A stretch of DNA of 9,395 bases from Oscillospiraceae bacterium (GTDB lineage Bacteria; Bacillota; Clostridia; Oscillospirales; CAG-272). The position numbers and the translations under genes are program-made. Positions within the stretch are counted from its first letter, which is position 1. Each line of letters begins with the position of its first letter. The notes beneath the pieces were generated by a model that was not told the origin of the DNA, ran no database searches, and saw nothing but the letters and a program-made list of their open reading frames with translations. The stretch spans positions 1 through 9,395 of the forward strand of contig SVQS01000065.1 in the NCBI GenBank assembly GCA_015065205.1, written 5' to 3'. Shown piece after piece: positions 5,531-9,395 of the stretch.

Positions 5531-6949
5531 ATGAAGAAAAACACTCCCTTGCCGCCGCTTGGTGCGGCAGAGCAACAACGATATATTGGGGCGATACGTG
5601 CCGAAAATGACCGCATTTTTGAAGCGAGCGGAAGGCGCCCGGGTGCATTTGTGCAGACCTTTGGCTGTCAGCAAAACGAGGCAGACAGCGAAAAGTTTGC
5701 GGGAATGTGCGAGGAGATGGGATATGCCATTGTAGAGGATCCCGCAGAGGCTGATTTTATCGTGGTCAATACCTGCGCTATTCGTGAGCACGCCGAAAAA
5801 AGAACACTCTCTATTGTAGGGCAGTACAAGCACCTCAAGGAGAAAAATCCCGCGCTCGTTATTGCCGTTTGCGGTTGTATGATGGCGCAGGAGCACCGCC
5901 AAAACGATATCAAATTCCGCTATCCTTACGTAGATTTTGTAATGGGACCGTCGTCCTTGCATCGCCTGCCGCAGCTGCTCGTGCAAAAGCGCAAAACAGG
6001 CAAGCGCATCTACTGTCCCGAAGAAGCCGAATACACGGTGGTCGAGGATCTTCCCATCCGTCGCGAGAGCAGTTATCGCGCGTGGGTTTCTGTGATGTAT
6101 GGGTGCAACAATTTCTGTTCCTACTGCATTGTTCCTTATGTGCGTGGCCGCGAACGCAGTCGCGAAAAGGACAAGATCATTGCAGAAGTGCGTGACCTTG
6201 TGGAGAAGGGATACAAAGATATTACCTTGCTCGGTCAAAACGTCAACTCCTACGCAAAGGATCGCGCCGAGGGTTATGATTTTGCAGACCTGCTTTCCGA
6301 GCTCGATGCTATCGAGGGGGACTTCGTTCTGCGCTTTATGACAAGCCACCCCAAGGATGCAAGCAGAAAGCTCATTGACGTAATGGCTTCTTCAAAGCAT
6401 ATTGCGCACCAATTCCATCTGCCTATGCAATCGGGCAGTGACCGCATCCTTTCCTTGATGAACCGCCGTTATGATACCCAAAAATATCTCGGTATTGTCG
6501 ACTATATGAAAGAGAAAATGCCCGATGTTACCATCACGTCGGATATCATCGTCGGCTTTCCCGGTGAGACGGAGGAGGATTTTGAGGGAACGATGCAGAT
6601 GCTCTCTCGCGTACGCTTCGATATGCTGTACTCTTTCATTTATTCGCCCAGAAAGGGCACTCCCGCTGCCGAGATGGAGCAGGTTCCGCGCGAGGTGACC
6701 GCCGTACGCTTTGACCGCCTTCTTGCTCTGCAAAAGGAGATCGGGCAAGAGCGAAACGATGCGCTTGTGGGAAAGACACTTCGCGTTCTTTGCGACGGTG
6801 TCAGCAAAGGAAACGACACCCTGTATTCCGGCAGAACCGAGGGGAATAAGATCGCCTTTTTTGAGGGCGACGAAAAGGACGTTGGAACATTCGTCAACGT
6901 CACCGTAGAGCGCGCAGATGCATTTGCGCTCTGGGGTAAAAAACAGTAA
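5531..6949 (+). CDS. miaB: tRNA-2-methylthio-N6-dimethylallyladenosine synthase MiaB
   Basis: MiaB is a radical-SAM methylthiotransferase that adds a methylthio group at C2 of i6A37 in tRNAs reading UNN codons. The 472-residue product has three domains. The N-terminal UPF0004 domain binds the auxiliary iron-sulfur cluster through Cys46 (TFGCQQNEADSEK), Cys82 (VVNTCAIREHAEKR) and Cys116 (CGCMMAQ). The radical-SAM core carries CNNFCSYC (Cys192, Cys196, Cys199) followed by IVPYVRGRERSR. A C-terminal TRAM domain fills about the last 60 residues. GCQQN replaces the textbook GCQMN. I chose ATG at 5531, with AAAGGA 7 bases upstream; ATG at 5501 lies too close to the promoter. It begins the operon and is 23 bases from the next gene. 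RimO and MtaB are relatives, but the NTCAIREHAEKR motif and the gene order favour MiaB. Confidence 0.95.
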   Translation: MKKNTPLPPLGAAEQQRYIGAIRAENDRIFEASGRRPGAFVQTFGCQQNEADSEKFAGMCEEMGYAIVEDPAEADFIVVNTCAIREHAEKRTLSIVGQYKHLKEKNPALVIAVCGCMMAQEHRQNDIKFRYPYVDFVMGPSSLHRLPQLLVQKRKTGKRIYCPEEAEYTVVEDLPIRRESSYRAWVSVMYGCNNFCSYCIVPYVRGRERSREKDKIIAEVRDLVEKGYKDITLLGQNVNSYAKDRAEGYDFADLLSELDAIEGDFVLRFMTSHPKDASRKLIDVMASSKHIAHQFHLPMQSGSDRILSLMNRRYDTQKYLGIVDYMKEKMPDVTITSDIIVGFPGETEEDFEGTMQMLSRVRFDMLYSFIYSPRKGTPAAEMEQVPREVTAVRFDRLLALQKEIGQERNDALVGKTLRVLCDGVSKGNDTLYSGRTEGNKIAFFEGDEKDVGTFVNVTVERADAFALWGKKQ

Positions 6950-6972
6950 ACAAAAGAAAAGAGGACATAAAA

Positions 6973-7359
6973 ATGGAAATTTTTGAACTTGCAGCGGCTC
7001 TTGGCCAAAAGCTGAAAGAAGATGAGCGCTTGGTCGCTCTTGAAAATGCGAAAAACGCATACGAACAAAACAAAGAACTGCAAACCTATCTTGTTGAATA
7101 CGACGTTCAACAAAGAGCTATGCAAAAGGCTGTTACGCAAGAAGATCGCGATATGGATCTCATTCAGAGCATCCAACGCCGCATCGACGAGCTCTATGAG
7201 CTGATCGTTAAGAACCCCTCTTTCGAGGAGCTCAATCGCGCGCAAGCCGTTGTTAACGAGCTGATGAACAGCGTGAACCAAACCATTATGACGCAAATTA
7301 CAGGCGAGGAGCCCTCGGGCTGCACTCATAACTGCAGCACCTGCGGCGGATGCCACTAA
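6973..7359 (+). CDS. YlbF/YmcA family protein with C-terminal cysteine cluster
   Basis: This 128-residue, mostly helical, charged protein belongs to the YlbF/YmcA (DUF964) family. Its body is amphipathic helix, including YEQNKELQTYLVEYD and IQRRIDELYELI, and it ends in a Cys-rich tail, CTHNCSTCGGCH (Cys117, 121, 124, 127). In Bacillus subtilis, YlbF (RicF), YmcA (RicA) and YaaT (RicT) form a complex that carries iron-sulfur clusters and promotes RNase Y-dependent RNA maturation. The tail here is the likely cluster ligand. Whether this organism has the partner proteins cannot be seen. GAGGA (6961-6965) is 7 bases upstream of the ATG. The gene sits between miaB and mutS, 23 and 40 bases from them, which is a common clostridial order. 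Family call is firm; whether it is the RicF or RicA equivalent is less sure. Confidence 0.88.
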   Translation: MEIFELAAALGQKLKEDERLVALENAKNAYEQNKELQTYLVEYDVQQRAMQKAVTQEDRDMDLIQSIQRRIDELYELIVKNPSFEELNRAQAVVNELMNSVNQTIMTQITGEEPSGCTHNCSTCGGCH

Positions 7360-7399
7360 CTTCTTAAATTCTCATTTTTATCGATAAGGAGATACTGCC

Positions 7400-9395
7400 A
7401 TGACTCCGATGATGGAGCAATATTGGGAAATCAAAAATCAGTACAAGGATTATATCGTTTTTTACCGTCTCGGAGACTTCTACGAGATGTTCTTTGACGA
7501 CGCCATTCTTGCCTCGCGTGAGCTGGAGCTGACACTCACGGGCAGAGATTGCGGTGAGGCTGAACGCGCACCGATGTGCGGTGTTCCGTTCCACTCCTAT
7601 GAGGGGTACGTTGGCAAACTGATCGAAAAGAATTACAAGGTCGCCATCTGCGAGCAGATAGAGGATCCCGCCCTTGCAAAAGGACTCGTGCGCCGCGAGG
7701 TCATCCGTATGATCACCCCCGGCACACTTTTGGAATCGAGTTTGCTCTCCGAGCAGAACAATAACTACCTTTGTGCCATCTGCATAAGCGAGTTCTCCTT
7801 TGGTGTTTGCTTTGCTGATGCTTCCACAGGTGAGGTGCACGCCACCGGCTTTTCGGGCGAGAACGCCGACGCGCGTCTGCGCGCAGAGATCGGCACCTAT
7901 TCTCCTCGCGAGGTGATTGTCAACGTTGGCCGTTCCAATATGGGAGAGGTTGGCGAATTCCTCGCCAACCGACAAGATATTTCCCTGACCGATAATCAAT
8001 ATGCGCGTTTCGATTACGCATCTGCGCGTGAGCGCGTCACGGCACAATTTGGAGAGCAGGTCAAGGATGAATATCTCGACGATCGCGCAATGATCTCTGC
8101 CATCGGTGCACTCCTTGATTACGTTGAGGAAGCCGAAAAGGGCGACATCTCCTACATCCGCGACCTGAATGTTTACAGTGACGGTCAGTATCTCGAAATG
8201 GATATCAACACCCGCCGAAATCTGGAGCTCACCGATTCGATGCGCAACAAGGATAAAAAGGGCTCGCTTTTGTGGGTCTTGGATAAGACCGAAACTGCGG
8301 CGGGTAAGCGCATGCTGCGCAAATGGGTAGAAAAGCCCCTTTTGAATGTTGCCGCTATCGAGAAACGTTTGAGCGCCGTTGAAGAGCTTTGCAACAGCTT
8401 TATGCTGCGTGCCGAGCTTGGCGAGGAGCTCTCTCACGTGCTCGATCTGGAGCGCCTTGTTACCCGCATCGTTTACGGCAATGCAAACGCAAAGGACCTG
8501 CGTGCCGTATGCAATACGGCAATGGTTCTGCCTGCAATCAAGAGATTGCTTTCCGATGCCAAGAGCGAGGGACTTTCTCACATCTGTCGTGAGCTCGATA
8601 TACTCGACGACGTATGCGAACGCATTGGCGCCGCCATTGTTGAAGATCCCCCCTTCACGGTACGTGAGGGTAAAATGATTGCCAAGGGCTACAGCGAGGA
8701 GCTTGACTCTTTGCGCGAGATTATGAATGACGGCGACTCCTGGCTTGAAAAAATTGCCGAGGAAGAGCGCGAAAAAACAGGCATCCGTACGCTTCGCGTT
8801 GGCTACAACAGAGTATTCGGCTACTATATTGAGGTTTCCAAGTCCTTCATAGATCAGGTGCCCGAGCACTATATTCGCAAGCAAACGCTTACAAACGGTG
8901 AGCGTTACATCACCCCCGAGCTCAAAGAGATGGAATCTACCATTCTCGGTGCCAAGGACCGCGCCGTAGCTCTGGAATATGAACTCTTCCAACAAGTACG
9001 TACCTTTGTTGCAGAGCAGAGTGTCCGTATTCAAAAAACGGCGGCACTCCTCGCCGAGCTGGATGCTTACCGTTCTCTCGCGGTTGTGGCTACAAAGAAC
9101 AAATACGTGCGCCCCGAAATTACACAAGGCGACGAGATCATCATTAAGGACGGTCGCCATCCCGTTGTCGAGCAATTCGTTAAGGACACCTATTTTGTGC
9201 CCAACGATGCCCACCTTGATACCGACAAAAACCGTCTGATGCTCATTACGGGCCCCAATATGGCGGGTAAATCGACCTATATGCGCCAGGTTGCCCTCAT
9301 TACGGTCATGGCGCAAATCGGCTCTTTCGTTCCTGCCGCCGAGGCAAGCATTGGCGTTGTGGACAAGGTCTTCACGCGTGTGGGAGCTTCGGACG
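7400..9395 (+). CDS. mutS: DNA mismatch repair protein MutS (C terminus cut by window edge)
   Basis: MutS recognises base mismatches and small loops and starts repair with MutL. From ATG at 7400 the frame is open to the right edge, giving about 665 residues of a protein usually near 870. The mismatch-binding domain shows the family hallmark GDFYEMFFDDA (residues 25-35), whose Phe-x-Glu (F27, E29) contacts the mismatch. Connector, lever and clamp regions follow (RRNLELT, GSLLWVLDKTETAAGKRMLRKW, YNRVFGYYIEV). The ATPase Walker A, GPNMAGKST, is at 618-626, and FTRVGASD is the last visible motif. Walker B, the helix-turn-helix and the C terminus lie outside. AAGGAG (7386-7391) sits 8 bases upstream of the start. 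It is 40 bases after the ylbF-like gene in the same operon. No frameshift was seen over the parts translated by hand. Confidence 0.97.
   Translation, partial: MTPMMEQYWEIKNQYKDYIVFYRLGDFYEMFFDDAILASRELELTLTGRDCGEAERAPMCGVPFHSYEGYVGKLIEKNYKVAICEQIEDPALAKGLVRREVIRMITPGTLLESSLLSEQNNNYLCAICISEFSFGVCFADASTGEVHATGFSGENADARLRAEIGTYSPREVIVNVGRSNMGEVGEFLANRQDISLTDNQYARFDYASARERVTAQFGEQVKDEYLDDRAMISAIGALLDYVEEAEKGDISYIRDLNVYSDGQYLEMDINTRRNLELTDSMRNKDKKGSLLWVLDKTETAAGKRMLRKWVEKPLLNVAAIEKRLSAVEELCNSFMLRAELGEELSHVLDLERLVTRIVYGNANAKDLRAVCNTAMVLPAIKRLLSDAKSEGLSHICRELDILDDVCERIGAAIVEDPPFTVREGKMIAKGYSEELDSLREIMNDGDSWLEKIAEEEREKTGIRTLRVGYNRVFGYYIEVSKSFIDQVPEHYIRKQTLTNGERYITPELKEMESTILGAKDRAVALEYELFQQVRTFVAEQSVRIQKTAALLAELDAYRSLAVVATKNKYVRPEITQGDEIIIKDGRHPVVEQFVKDTYFVPNDAHLDTDKNRLMLITGPNMAGKSTYMRQVALITVMAQIGSFVPAAEASIGVVDKVFTRVGASD

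Noticed and set aside
5516..6349. 277-codon open frame on the minus strand
   Set aside because: It is antisense to miaB, whose cysteine motifs and radical-SAM signature are intact on the plus strand.
7364..9316. 650-codon open frame on the minus strand
   Set aside because: It lies antisense to mutS, whose plus-strand translation matches the family across the whole span including GDFYEMFFDD and GPNMAGKST. The minus frame has no recognisable domain and no ribosome site.

Overview
The window looks like chromosomal DNA of a gut-associated Firmicute (class Clostridia is my best guess). The signs are strong AGGAGG-type ribosome binding sites, consensus sigma-A promoters, a miaB - ylbF-like - mutS gene order, an Arc-like repressor, tRNAs with encoded CCA, and a choloylglycine (bile salt) hydrolase. 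The last suggests an animal intestine. No phage, transposase, rRNA or CRISPR array is visible.

Layout. Positions 1-280 (minus) hold the start of an unrecognised small protein that runs off the left edge. Positions 360-1388 (minus) encode a YeiH/UPF0324-type membrane transporter, divergent from a LysR-type regulator at 1505-2356 (plus). The space between them carries two mirror-image extended -10 promoters inside a dyad, plus further inverted repeats. Positions 2357-2568 have no gene and hold an iterated-hairpin repeat with CATCATT linkers, followed by a bidirectional terminator. Next, on the minus strand, is a two-gene tRNA operon transcribed Thr(TGT) then Tyr(GTA), with a perfect-consensus promoter. 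At 2916-3257 (minus) is a small SLOG/DUF2493-like protein, divergent from an Arc-like ribbon-helix-helix protein at 3363-3554. Their shared promoter region carries three TACTTAA repeats. An alpha/beta hydrolase (3596-4339) follows the repressor and ends at a terminator. A choloylglycine hydrolase (4458-5429) comes next. From 5459 a consensus promoter drives miaB, a YlbF-family protein with a cysteine-rich tail, and mutS, which is cut by the right edge.

How the genes fit together. The transporter and LysR gene form a typical regulator/target pair, probably for sulfite or related sulfur-anion export. The SLOG and ribbon-helix-helix pair looks like a small self-regulated nucleotide-sensing or conflict-type locus of unknown role. 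The bile salt hydrolase would release taurine or glycine from bile salts. The last three genes are housekeeping: tRNA modification, an RNA-processing accessory factor, and mismatch repair. The most unusual parts are the hairpin repeat, the SLOG/RHH locus with its operator repeats, and a tRNA-Tyr with C at T-loop position 55.
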